DNA from: Planctomycetaceae bacterium
GTDB lineage: Bacteria; Planctomycetota; Planctomycetia; Pirellulales; Thermoguttaceae
Direction: 5' to 3'
Assembly (NCBI GenBank): GCA_009783865.1
Contig: WRCR01000199.1
Span: 1-7,282, forward strand
Length of the DNA: 7,282 nucleotides
In this document: one piece after another, positions 1 through 5,218 of the stretch
Numbering within the stretch: the stretch's first letter is position 1
How the letters are laid out: each line of letters starts with the position of its first letter
Notes under the pieces: model-generated
Database searches by the model: none
Told to the model about the DNA's origin: nothing
The model's input: the letters and a program-made list of their open reading frames with translations, nothing else
Position numbers and translations under genes: made by a program

Positions 1-157
1 CCCCATTTTTATCAATACCTTCAAGTCCAGGTGCTTGATCCAAGTCAATTTCAATAATTTCGCTTTTATCGTCATTTATGCTGCCTTGCTCACCTGGATT
101 TACTATATCACTATCAACAGTAAACCGCCGCTCTTGATAAAACCGCCGCGGCGGTTA
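1..157 (-). other. Open frame without a start codon, possible partial gene or gene remnant
   Basis: Read on the minus strand, the frame following an in-frame TAA at about 159-157 stays open to the left edge. It encodes an acidic, soluble-looking stretch that includes VDSDIVNPGEQG and EIIEIDLDQAPGLEGIDKNG. Many of its codons begin with G, as in real genes. There is no ATG or GTG in this frame, only a TTG late on. The antiparallel plus frame is also open (from base 2 to TGA at 158-160) and would encode a hydrophobic C-terminus (FAFIVIYAALLTWIYYI). It uses AGG, TGC and TGG codons and few G-initial codons, so I read it as the shadow. A third reading is a minus ATG at 75 preceded by AAGG at 8 bases (MTIKAKLLKL...). 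One strand is probably coding, but which one is unsettled. The minus frame could also be a gene whose 5' end was displaced by the palindrome beside it. Confidence 0.3.
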
Positions 158-162
158 TGAGC
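122..162. repeat. GC-rich palindrome after rsmA, possible terminator
   Basis: A perfect 16-base palindrome, aaccgccgcggcggtt, lies at 141-156. A direct copy of its left half (aaaccgccgc) lies at 122-131. The outer bases gctc (130-133) and gagc (159-162) can extend the pairing imperfectly. Read on the minus strand it starts 11 bases after the rsmA stop. The stem AACCGC/GCGGTT with a CGCG loop is followed by TTAT, so it could act as an intrinsic terminator for the hemL-rsmA operon. Its T tract is short, so termination is inferred. The TGATAA next to it resembles the core of the palindromes at 4488-4512 and 7155-7251, suggesting a related element. Confidence 0.5.
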
Positions 163-167
163 TTTTA

Positions 168-1106
168 TTACAGTATTTTTCGTTCTTTTTCCGGCAGTTT
201 CAATAGTTCTTTTCGGCAAAGTTCCGCAAGTTGCTGCATTGTTTTCAGCGGCAATGTTTCGGCGCGGACATTCGCATCGAAATGCATTTCAGCCATTATT
301 TCGTCTATCCGAAGTTTCGGAATCGTGTCCTTGAAAGCACTGCAAAGTTCCGCCCGCAGAAATTTACGCCGATGAAAGAAAATTGCCCGTGAAAATTCGT
401 TCCAGTATTTCAAGTCGGGAATCTTCGCCCGCTTTTTTTCGTCCAAGAATAGCCGGACTATTGCGGAGTCAACTTTCGGTCTTGGAAAAAACACATTCGG
501 AGGCATTATCCGAACAATTTCGGTGCGGCACTGCGATTGCGTCCAGAGCGACAGCGCGCCCCAATCTTTCTTGCCCGGCTTTGCGGTTATGCGGTCTGCA
601 AGTTCTTTCTGTATTGTGACGCACATTAAAACCGGCGGATGTTCTGTTAGAAGAAGATTCGTTATCAGCGGAGTCGCAATACTATACGGCAGATTGGAAA
701 CAAGTTTGAATCGGCGTTTTGTGCCGTCGGACAGCGGTATTGCCAATTCTTCATAAACGGCATCGAGGACTTCCTGCCGCAACTTGTTTTTGTTTTTCAG
801 AATATCACAGTTAAAGAAACGGACGTTGTCATGCCCGAAGAGTTCCTGTTTTGCAAGGTTTTGCATAACGGGGTCGACATCAACGGTAATAACGGCGGCG
901 GCTTTTTCCGCCATTGGAGCAGTCAGCGAACCGGTGCCGGTGCCGACTTCGAGGACGACATCGTTCTTTTCGATATTGCCGGACTCGTGCAGCAGGCGCA
1001 GCAGATTCAAATCGATGAGGAAGTTTTGACCTAGCCGGGTTTGCGGACGGATACCCATCGCTTCAAACTTCGCCATCAGATAACTTTGCGTCTGGTTAAC
1101 TGCCAT
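168..1106 (-). CDS. rsmA: RsmA/KsgA, 16S rRNA (adenine-N6,N6)-dimethyltransferase
   Basis: This protein transfers four methyl groups from S-adenosylmethionine to two adjacent adenines in the 3' terminal hairpin of 16S rRNA, late in small-subunit assembly. Family motifs appear in order. GQNFLID (26-32) is the N-terminal signature. VLEVGTGTGSLT (51-62) is the SAM-binding glycine motif I. NLPY (138-141) is the catalytic motif IV. TIQKELADR (164-172) and FFPRPKVDSAIVRL (206-219) follow, then HRRKFLRAEL (245-254) in the C-terminal helical domain. At 312 residues it is longer than E. coli KsgA (about 273). The extra length includes a basic stretch around 104-135 just before NLPY and a lysine-rich tail. 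The ATG overlaps the hemL TAA by one base (TAATG), so translation is probably coupled to hemL and no separate ribosome site is needed. A palindrome follows the stop. The identification is secure. Confidence 0.96.
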   Translation of the reverse strand: MAVNQTQSYLMAKFEAMGIRPQTRLGQNFLIDLNLLRLLHESGNIEKNDVVLEVGTGTGSLTAPMAEKAAAVITVDVDPVMQNLAKQELFGHDNVRFFNCDILKNKNKLRQEVLDAVYEELAIPLSDGTKRRFKLVSNLPYSIATPLITNLLLTEHPPVLMCVTIQKELADRITAKPGKKDWGALSLWTQSQCRTEIVRIMPPNVFFPRPKVDSAIVRLFLDEKKRAKIPDLKYWNEFSRAIFFHRRKFLRAELCSAFKDTIPKLRIDEIMAEMHFDANVRAETLPLKTMQQLAELCRKELLKLPEKERKIL

Positions 1107-2506
1107 TACTTCAGTGTTTTAAACACTTCTCCTGCCGCTTCGATGGTCGCCGCTATTTCTTTTTCCGTTATCGGGACAGACATAAAAAATGCTTCAAATT
1201 GGCTGCACGGGAAATAAAAGCCGCGCTCTAACATTCCCCAGAAATACTTTGCGTAGCGTTCTGTGTTGCAGCGTGAAACGGAATCCCAGTCGGTAATTTT
1301 TCGTGAAAGACATCCGCCGGTCGAACTCGTTGCGGTAGTTAATTCAACAACAGCACCGTTCACGGATATATGCCCCTGCCGGTTTTTGTTTGCGTCATCT
1401 CTATCGGCTTCGTCCGAAAGGAAAAACAGTGTCATCATTGAACCGATTTGTTCCACATAGACGGGGATTCCAGCGTTACGTGCTTCATCTTCGAGTCCTT
1501 CCGCCAGCATTGCGCACTTGCGTTCCAGCAGTGAGAACGTGCTGCCTTCCAGCAAGACCTGAAGCGTTGCAATACCGGCTGCCATCGCCAGCGGATTACC
1601 GCTCAAGGTTCCCGCCTGAAAGACCTTTCCGACTGGCAGGATGTTGTCCATGATTTCGGCTTTGCCGCCGTAAGCACCGACCGGAAGCCCGCCGCCGATA
1701 ACCTTTCCCAGCGTGGTAATGTCGGGTGTGATGCTGAAACGCTGTCCCGCCCCGGCTTTACCGGCGCGGCAGCCGCTCAAGACCTCATCGAAAATCAAAA
1801 CGGCATCGTTTGCTTGAGTCAAGTGCCGCAATTCATACAGGAAATTGGAATTGCCGATGACGCAGCCCATGTTGCCGGCAACCGGTTCGACTATCACCGC
1901 TGCAATTTCACTGCCCTGTTTTTGGAAAGTATCCTTAATTGCTTGTACATCGTTGTAGGGCAGGAGAATCGTGTCCTGAACTGCACCGGACGTAACTCCC
2001 GGCGAATTGGGAACGCCGAGCGTTGCGGCTGAACTTCCCGCGGCGACAAGCAGCGAATCAACATGTCCGTGATAATTGCCGATGAACTTCACGATTTTGT
2101 CTCTGCCGGTATAACCTCGCGCCAGCCGAATTGCCGACATCACCGCTTCAGTACCGGAGTTGACAAAACGGATTTTTTCGATAGGCGGATAAAGGTCTAT
2201 CAGGGTTTTCGCCAACTCGTTTTCTTGCGGAGTCGGTGCGCCGAAACTTGTTCCCTTTGCGGCGGTACTTTGGATTGCTTCTGTTACTTTCAGATGAGCG
2301 TATCCGAGTATCATAGGTCCCCATGATTGGACGTAGTCAAGATAGCGGTTTCCGTCAACGTCAACGAGATATGCACCCTCGCCGCTGTCAATGAAAACGG
2401 GATTGCCGCCGACTGCCCCGAAAGCACGTGCGGGACTATTCACGCCGCCCGGTATTAGCGTTTTTGCTTCCGAAAAGAACGCTTCGCTTTTTGAATGTTC
2501 CGGCAT
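1106..2506 (-). CDS. hemL: Glutamate-1-semialdehyde 2,1-aminomutase (HemL) with a C-terminal-domain insertion
   Basis: This PLP enzyme of the C5 tetrapyrrole pathway converts glutamate-1-semialdehyde to 5-aminolevulinate, the haem precursor, in the cytoplasm. Diagnostic segments appear in order: IPGGVNSPARAF (18-29), SWGPMILGYAH (61-71), VNSGTEAVMSAIRLARG (115-131, PLP phosphate region), NYHGHVDSLLV (144-154), VEPVAGNMG (206-214), FDEV (239-242, Asp to the PLP ring nitrogen), TLGKVIGGGLPVGAYGG (265-281, Schiff-base Lys268) and QAGTLSGNP (297-305). The start fits the usual N-terminus, although no clear Shine-Dalgarno precedes it. At 466 residues it is about 36 longer than the usual 427-430. 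The surplus lies at about 367-402, between FFLSDEA and ITDWDSVSRC, two segments that are normally almost adjacent; no known catalytic residue lies there. The common GFR after FDEV is GCR here. The gene sits 31 bases after the 61-residue membrane peptide and overlaps rsmA by one base. Confidence 0.96.
   Translation of the reverse strand: MPEHSKSEAFFSEAKTLIPGGVNSPARAFGAVGGNPVFIDSGEGAYLVDVDGNRYLDYVQSWGPMILGYAHLKVTEAIQSTAAKGTSFGAPTPQENELAKTLIDLYPPIEKIRFVNSGTEAVMSAIRLARGYTGRDKIVKFIGNYHGHVDSLLVAAGSSAATLGVPNSPGVTSGAVQDTILLPYNDVQAIKDTFQKQGSEIAAVIVEPVAGNMGCVIGNSNFLYELRHLTQANDAVLIFDEVLSGCRAGKAGAGQRFSITPDITTLGKVIGGGLPVGAYGGKAEIMDNILPVGKVFQAGTLSGNPLAMAAGIATLQVLLEGSTFSLLERKCAMLAEGLEDEARNAGIPVYVEQIGSMMTLFFLSDEADRDDANKNRQGHISVNGAVVELTTATSSTGGCLSRKITDWDSVSRCNTERYAKYFWGMLERGFYFPCSQFEAFFMSVPITEKEIAATIEAAGEVFKTLK
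1301..1408 (-). other. In-frame insertion of about 36 codons inside hemL
   Basis: This segment encodes roughly HemL residues 367-402, running from ADRDDANKNRQ through VVELTTATSSTGG to CLSR. In HemL sequences I know (E. coli, B. subtilis), the strand before it (..LFF) and the segment after it (ITDWDSVSRC.TERYAKYFWGML) are separated by only a few residues. The excess of about 108 bases is a multiple of three and keeps the frame. The inserted peptide is rich in Ser, Thr, Gly and Asn and poor in hydrophobic residues, as expected of a surface loop. It could be a lineage-specific loop or a small repeat inserted in frame. Its exact edges are uncertain by several residues. Confidence 0.7.
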
Positions 2507-2537
2507 CGAATTAAAATTGTATGTTGTACAAATACGG

Positions 2538-2723
2538 TTATTTTATTTCCAGAAAGGTCAGCACACTGAACGCACCTACGATGAGAGACGCAACAATCAT
2601 ACCGATGTCGACCATCGCTCCGCCGTCCTTGCCGAAAGGAAAACCGGCAGCGAGATTCATAAGGAACACCAGCAAAAGAATACCGGCAATAACGAGCGAA
2701 ACAATACAAAGGATTTTTGGCAT
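2538..2723 (-). CDS. Small membrane protein with two transmembrane helices, unknown function
   Basis: This 61-residue peptide contains two hydrophobic segments. The first spans about residues 4-27 (from LCIVSLVIAG to LAAG) and the second about 37-57 (from MVDIGMIVAS to SVLTFL). They are joined by the short polar turn FPFGKDGG. A good ribosome site, AAAGG, lies 8 bases before the ATG, and a well-formed promoter lies 55-83 bases upstream. These signals and the continuous composition of the product argue that it is a real gene despite its size. It is the first gene of the operon that continues into hemL (31-base gap) and rsmA. The shape, with a short loop containing PFG, resembles small uncharacterised planctomycete proteins I recall, but I cannot name the family. 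A role in haem synthesis is not implied by position alone. Confidence 0.8.
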   Translation of the reverse strand: MPKILCIVSLVIAGILLLVFLMNLAAGFPFGKDGGAMVDIGMIVASLIVGAFSVLTFLEIK

Positions 2724-2731
2724 AACGGAAA

Positions 2732-2736
2732 CCTTT
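2732..2736 (-). promoter_or_regulatory. Ribosome binding site of the 61-residue membrane protein gene
   Basis: On the minus strand AAAGG lies 8 bases before the ATG at 2723. It is one of the few clear Shine-Dalgarno matches in the window, since hemL, rdgB, the methyltransferase and the oxidoreductase lack one. It supports this short gene being translated. Confidence 0.6.
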
Positions 2737-2777
2737 GCCGCGAAACTAAAAATGAAAACTGAAAATAACTTTATGCT

Positions 2778-2806
2778 ATTTTACACTATTAAATACATTA
2801 TTGCAA
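2778..2806 (-). promoter_or_regulatory. Sigma-70-type promoter for the membrane peptide-hemL-rsmA operon
   Basis: On the minus strand TTGCAA (2806-2801) and TAAAAT (2783-2778) are separated by exactly 17 bases. The -35 matches 4 of 6 consensus positions and the -10 matches 5 of 6. Transcription would start near 2771, about 48 bases before the ATG of the small membrane protein. The site lies in the AT-rich gap after the preceding gene, where a promoter is expected. Confidence 0.6.
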
Positions 2807-2828
2807 GGGCAGGAAATTATTTCCCTGT

Positions 2829-3320
2829 CTAGCCCAGCCGACCATCTTCCGTGCTTTTCTCTTGGCTGTGAATTTGAATCTCCGGTGCGTTGCCGAGCAT
2901 CGACAACATTTGGAGCATTGCGTTCAGGTGCATGAACTTCGCTCCGAAGCGGTCAATGAACTCGCTTAGCGCGAATTCGCTGTCCAGCAGGGACTCGGAA
3001 TATTCGACTTCCTCCGTAACAACGGACAGCAAATCTGTTTGGATACGCTCAAGTTTCGAGGCAGCCGAGCGGCAGTTCTCCGCCAAAATCGGATGCGCCT
3101 TTTTCCAAAGGGCTAACTCGAAAGTCCGGCGGTGTGTCTTATGGTTAATCTGTGCTAGGAGGTCTTCCATAACTTTCGTCTGCCGTTCCTGACCGGTAAT
3201 CATCTCCCGCATTAGAGAACATAAATCACTTATTGTTCCTTCCTTTTCTGGAGCGGGTTGCGGGGTTGCAGAGAAAACATCTATCTGGGAAATATATGAA
3301 CCTTTCGGATTATTTAGCAT
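2829..3320 (-). CDS. Conserved-looking helical protein of unknown function
   Basis: I do not recognise a named family. From the ATG at 3320 the product has 163 residues. The first 30 or so are polar and Pro-rich (FSATPQPAPEKEG). The rest reads as long amphipathic helices, from ISDLCSLMREMITGQERQ through a QTKVMEDLLAQIN stretch, a basic KTHRRTFELALWKKAHP block and a core rich in Leu and Glu, to FIDRFGAKFMHLNAMLQML, before a polar tail. There is no signal peptide or membrane segment. The frame can be extended upstream to a TTG at 3404, but the added 28 residues (NLFYHYYVLFVF...) lie over a candidate promoter, so I prefer the ATG. No strong Shine-Dalgarno precedes it. It lies 85 bases after the methyltransferase stop and 105 bases before the next gene. 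Its general look fits an uncharacterised planctomycete family, perhaps a helical scaffold or binding protein. Confidence 0.75.
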   Translation of the reverse strand: MLNNPKGSYISQIDVFSATPQPAPEKEGTISDLCSLMREMITGQERQTKVMEDLLAQINHKTHRRTFELALWKKAHPILAENCRSAASKLERIQTDLLSVVTEEVEYSESLLDSEFALSEFIDRFGAKFMHLNAMLQMLSMLGNAPEIQIHSQEKSTEDGRLG

Positions 3321-3359
3321 CGAAGGAATAAAAGTTAATGGATTGAAAACAAACAGAAC

Positions 3360-3387
3360 ATAATAATGATAAAACAAATTCCGTGAA
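3360..3387 (-). promoter_or_regulatory. Candidate promoter for the 163-residue protein gene
   Basis: On the minus strand TTCACG (3387-3382) and TATTAT (3365-3360) are spaced by 16 bases, matching 4 of 6 and 5 of 6 consensus positions. A start near 3353 would give a leader of about 33 bases to the ATG at 3320. It would leave the alternative TTG start at 3404 outside the transcript. The sequence is AT-rich, so a chance match is possible. Confidence 0.35.
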
Positions 3388-3405
3388 AAGCGAGTACCCC
3401 CCAAA

Positions 3406-4416
3406 TTATTTTTTTGCCGTGACGACTGCGCTCATTGTACCAGCCGGTATCGCAAAACGGACATCACGAAACCCTGCCGCTTCCAAATCGCAGCGGATTT
3501 CGTCAAAGTCGTAACACTTTCCCGCTGCTGTTCCTATTAGCATGTTAATGGCAAAGAGCGTTCCCGCCGCTGGTTTTGTATGCGTTGAATCCATAACGAA
3601 GTCGCGCACCGCTATTGTTCCGCCGCTCTCCAGTGCCTGATAAACATTCTTGTACAACGCTTGCGATTTTGCATTGTCAAACTGATGAATAATTGCGCTG
3701 ACCCACGCAAAGTCCGCTCCGCCCGGCAGTGTATCCGTTTCAAAATCGCCGCTGATGAATCGGACTTTACCGCTGAACTCGCTTCTGGCAAACCGTTTTT
3801 CCGCTTCTTGAACTGCCGCCGGTCTGTCGAAAAGAATTGCCTGTGCTTTCGGATTGCGTTTGAGAAATGTCAAAGTGTAAGTGCCGGACGCGCCTCCAAC
3901 ATCGAGCATACATTTGAAATTCAGCAGACCTGCTTTCTGCATTTCATCGGCAAGTTGTTCCACAAATGAGATGCCGATGGAATTCATTGCCAAGACGAAT
4001 GAGCGGAAGTCCTCTTCCGCACCGAGCATGCTTGCGATTCTTTCGGCGGGCTTTCCGGTTTTCAAAGTCGTTGAGAGTTGCGACCAATTCCGCAGACAGT
4101 TCATGCGGTGCCGCAGCATCGGAATGAACGAGTTTTTGTGCGAATTGATGTCAAGCAGTTCTTTGAATCCTTCGGCAACTTCATACCGGGGGTCATCTGT
4201 GCCGCAATCAATACGGTTGAGATACCCTAATGCCGTTAGGGCGTTGAGAACGGTGATGGTTGCCCGCAAGTCGGTTTGACATTGTGCTGTTAATTCGTTT
4301 GCAGTGAGCGGCTGCCGAGTCAGCGGCGTGAATAAATCAACTTCGGCGGCACCGGTTAGAACGCATACTTCTTCGTATTGCCGGGAAGCGGCTTCAAGTT
4401 TATCGTAGGCAGACAT
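3406..4416 (-). CDS. SAM-dependent O-methyltransferase-like protein (Methyltransf_2 type)
   Basis: This 336-residue protein has the layout of the caffeate/hydroxyneurosporene-type methyltransferases. An N-terminal helical winged-helix dimerisation domain (about 1-100) includes VDLFTPLTRQPLTANELTAQ and LNALTALGYLNR. A Rossmann SAM domain follows, with LDVGGASGTYTLTFLKRNP (171-189) as glycine motif I. DRPAAVQEAEKRF (197-209) is the acidic strand and ISGDF (221-225) the next motif. AIIHQFDN (241-248) carries His244 where the catalytic base of the family usually sits. GGTIAVRDFVMD (265-276) is the post-motif strand. The C-terminal strand (SAVVTAKK) closes the fold. The substrate is unknown. A COG1233 oxidoreductase two genes upstream makes an isoprenoid, quinone or polyketide substrate conceivable, but that is inference. 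The gene has its own promoter, begins with ATG and lacks a nearby Shine-Dalgarno. Confidence 0.85.
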   Translation of the reverse strand: MSAYDKLEAASRQYEEVCVLTGAAEVDLFTPLTRQPLTANELTAQCQTDLRATITVLNALTALGYLNRIDCGTDDPRYEVAEGFKELLDINSHKNSFIPMLRHRMNCLRNWSQLSTTLKTGKPAERIASMLGAEEDFRSFVLAMNSIGISFVEQLADEMQKAGLLNFKCMLDVGGASGTYTLTFLKRNPKAQAILFDRPAAVQEAEKRFARSEFSGKVRFISGDFETDTLPGGADFAWVSAIIHQFDNAKSQALYKNVYQALESGGTIAVRDFVMDSTHTKPAAGTLFAINMLIGTAAGKCYDFDEIRCDLEAAGFRDVRFAIPAGTMSAVVTAKK

Positions 4417-4454
4417 AAGATTGATATGGACAGTGTTTATTTCCTAAAGAAGTT

Positions 4455-4483
4455 AGTATAACGCCGTGCTGTGGGAATTACAA
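4455..4483 (-). promoter_or_regulatory. Sigma-70-type promoter for the methyltransferase gene
   Basis: On the minus strand TTGTAA (4483-4478) and TATACT (4460-4455) are separated by exactly 17 bases, matching 4 of 6 and 5 of 6 consensus positions. Transcription would start near 4448, about 32 bases before the ATG at 4416. The palindrome at 4488-4512 ends 4 bases upstream of the -35 box, so it separates rdgB from this promoter. Confidence 0.55.
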
Positions 4484-4487
4484 CATT

Positions 4488-4512
4488 ACGAGCGGCGGGT
4501 GATAACCCGCGG
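4488..4512. repeat. Intergenic palindromic element with GATA loop
   Basis: The arms gcgggt (4495-4500) and acccgc (4505-4510) enclose the loop gata. One further pair (4493 with 4512) follows a G-G mismatch. The 25 bases match 22 of 25 positions of 7201-7225, including the flank acgagc. Of the three differences, two form a compensated swap (G-C here, C-G there). The element lies about 20 bases after the rdgB stop. It has no T tract on either strand, so it is not a standard intrinsic terminator. It reads as a REP-like dispersed repeat. Confidence 0.7.
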
Positions 4513-4524
4513 GTGTGTAAAAGT

Positions 4525-4544
4525 CGGCAGTTATCTGAATGCCC
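4525..4544. repeat. Degenerate palindromic element overlapping the rdgB stop
   Basis: The 11 bases cggcagttatc (4525-4535) are identical to the left arm and loop of the palindrome at 7155-7174. The right arm has decayed to tgaatgcc, leaving only a weak ggca/tgcc stem. On the minus strand the TAA stop of rdgB (4533-4531) falls in the conserved core. With the element at 4488-4512 this makes two adjacent copies downstream of rdgB. Confidence 0.45.
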
Positions 4545-5169
4545 TATTAAGCAATACTTCCAACAGCAGCGGAATCAAAGAACGCATCGCTCTTGCACGA
4601 TGACTGATTGCCCGCTTGACTGCCGGAGTTAACGCACCAAACGTACTATGGTATTCGATAACTTCAAACAAAGGGTCGTAGCCGAAACCGCCTGTTCCGC
4701 TGGGTTCAAACAAAATTCGTCCTCGGCAAAGTCCCTTGCTCTCACAGCGGATTTCACCGGTTGGGTCAGCAACGGCGGCGGTACAAACGTAATGTGCCGT
4801 CCGCTTCTCAAGCGGAATATCAGCCAACCTTTCTAACAAGAACCGGTTATTATCCGCATCGGAAGAATTAGCGGAAACATTATGGGAAACACCGTCGGCG
4901 GCAAATCGGGCGGAAAATACCCCCGGTGCGCCGTCAAGTGCGTCCACGCACAAACCGCTGTCTTCGCCGATAACCCAGCGGTTCAGGAAAATTGCCTGTT
5001 CCCTTGCTTTTTTTCGGGCATTGTCAATGAATGTTTCGCCGTCCTCCTGCACCGTCAACTTTTCGGAAAAGTCGGCAAGCGTTTTAACGGCGATTTCATG
5101 CGGTTCTAACAACTCGGATAATTCCAAACCCTTTTTCCGATTGTTGGTGCCAAGGACGATTTCAAACAT
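4531..5169 (-). CDS. rdgB: RdgB/HAM1 family dITP/XTP pyrophosphatase
   Basis: This enzyme hydrolyses non-canonical purine nucleoside triphosphates (dITP, ITP, XTP) to monophosphate and pyrophosphate in the cytoplasm, keeping deaminated bases out of DNA and RNA. Motifs appear in order. GTNNRKK (7-13) is the triphosphate-binding start. GETFIDNARKKA (44-55) has the metal-binding Glu45. GEDSGLCVDALDGAPGVFSARFA (68-90) has Asp70 at the catalytic position of E. coli Asp69. DADNNRFLL (104-112), GTGGFGYDPLFE (158-169) and ISHRARAM (188-195) complete the base-recognition and C-terminal motifs. At 212 residues it is slightly longer than the usual 195-205. The last residues and the stop codon overlap a degenerate palindrome, so the tail may have been altered by it. 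It lies 45 bases after the oxidoreductase and is probably cotranscribed. No Shine-Dalgarno precedes the ATG. Confidence 0.95.
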   Translation of the reverse strand: MFEIVLGTNNRKKGLELSELLEPHEIAVKTLADFSEKLTVQEDGETFIDNARKKAREQAIFLNRWVIGEDSGLCVDALDGAPGVFSARFAADGVSHNVSANSSDADNNRFLLERLADIPLEKRTAHYVCTAAVADPTGEIRCESKGLCRGRILFEPSGTGGFGYDPLFEVIEYHSTFGALTPAVKRAISHRARAMRSLIPLLLEVLLNRAFR

Positions 5170-5186
5170 AAGTCAATACGGCGCAA

Positions 5187-5218
5187 GTAGGATTAACTGT
5201 GTAGGATTAAAATCCTAC
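5187..5218. repeat. Palindrome and direct repeat at the oxidoreductase stop
   Basis: The arms gtaggatt (5201-5208) and aatcctac (5211-5218) form a perfect inverted repeat around aa. A second copy of gtaggattaa precedes it at 5187-5196. On the minus strand the TAG stop of the oxidoreductase (5217-5215) is supplied by the outer arm, and the repeats fill most of the 45-base gap to rdgB. The sequence differs from the GATA-loop palindromes and so may be a second family. No T tract follows it, so it is unlikely to terminate transcription fully. Confidence 0.6.

Noticed and set aside
2391..2762. Plus-strand 123-codon open frame spanning the hemL start and the small membrane protein gene
   Set aside because: It is antisense to the HemL N-terminus and to the two-helix protein, both better supported by motifs, ribosome site and promoter. 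Its product is polar low-complexity sequence.
4488..4544. Adjacent palindromes after rdgB as a CRISPR array or an intrinsic terminator
   Set aside because: There are only two unequal copies with no regular spacers, and no T tract follows either hairpin.
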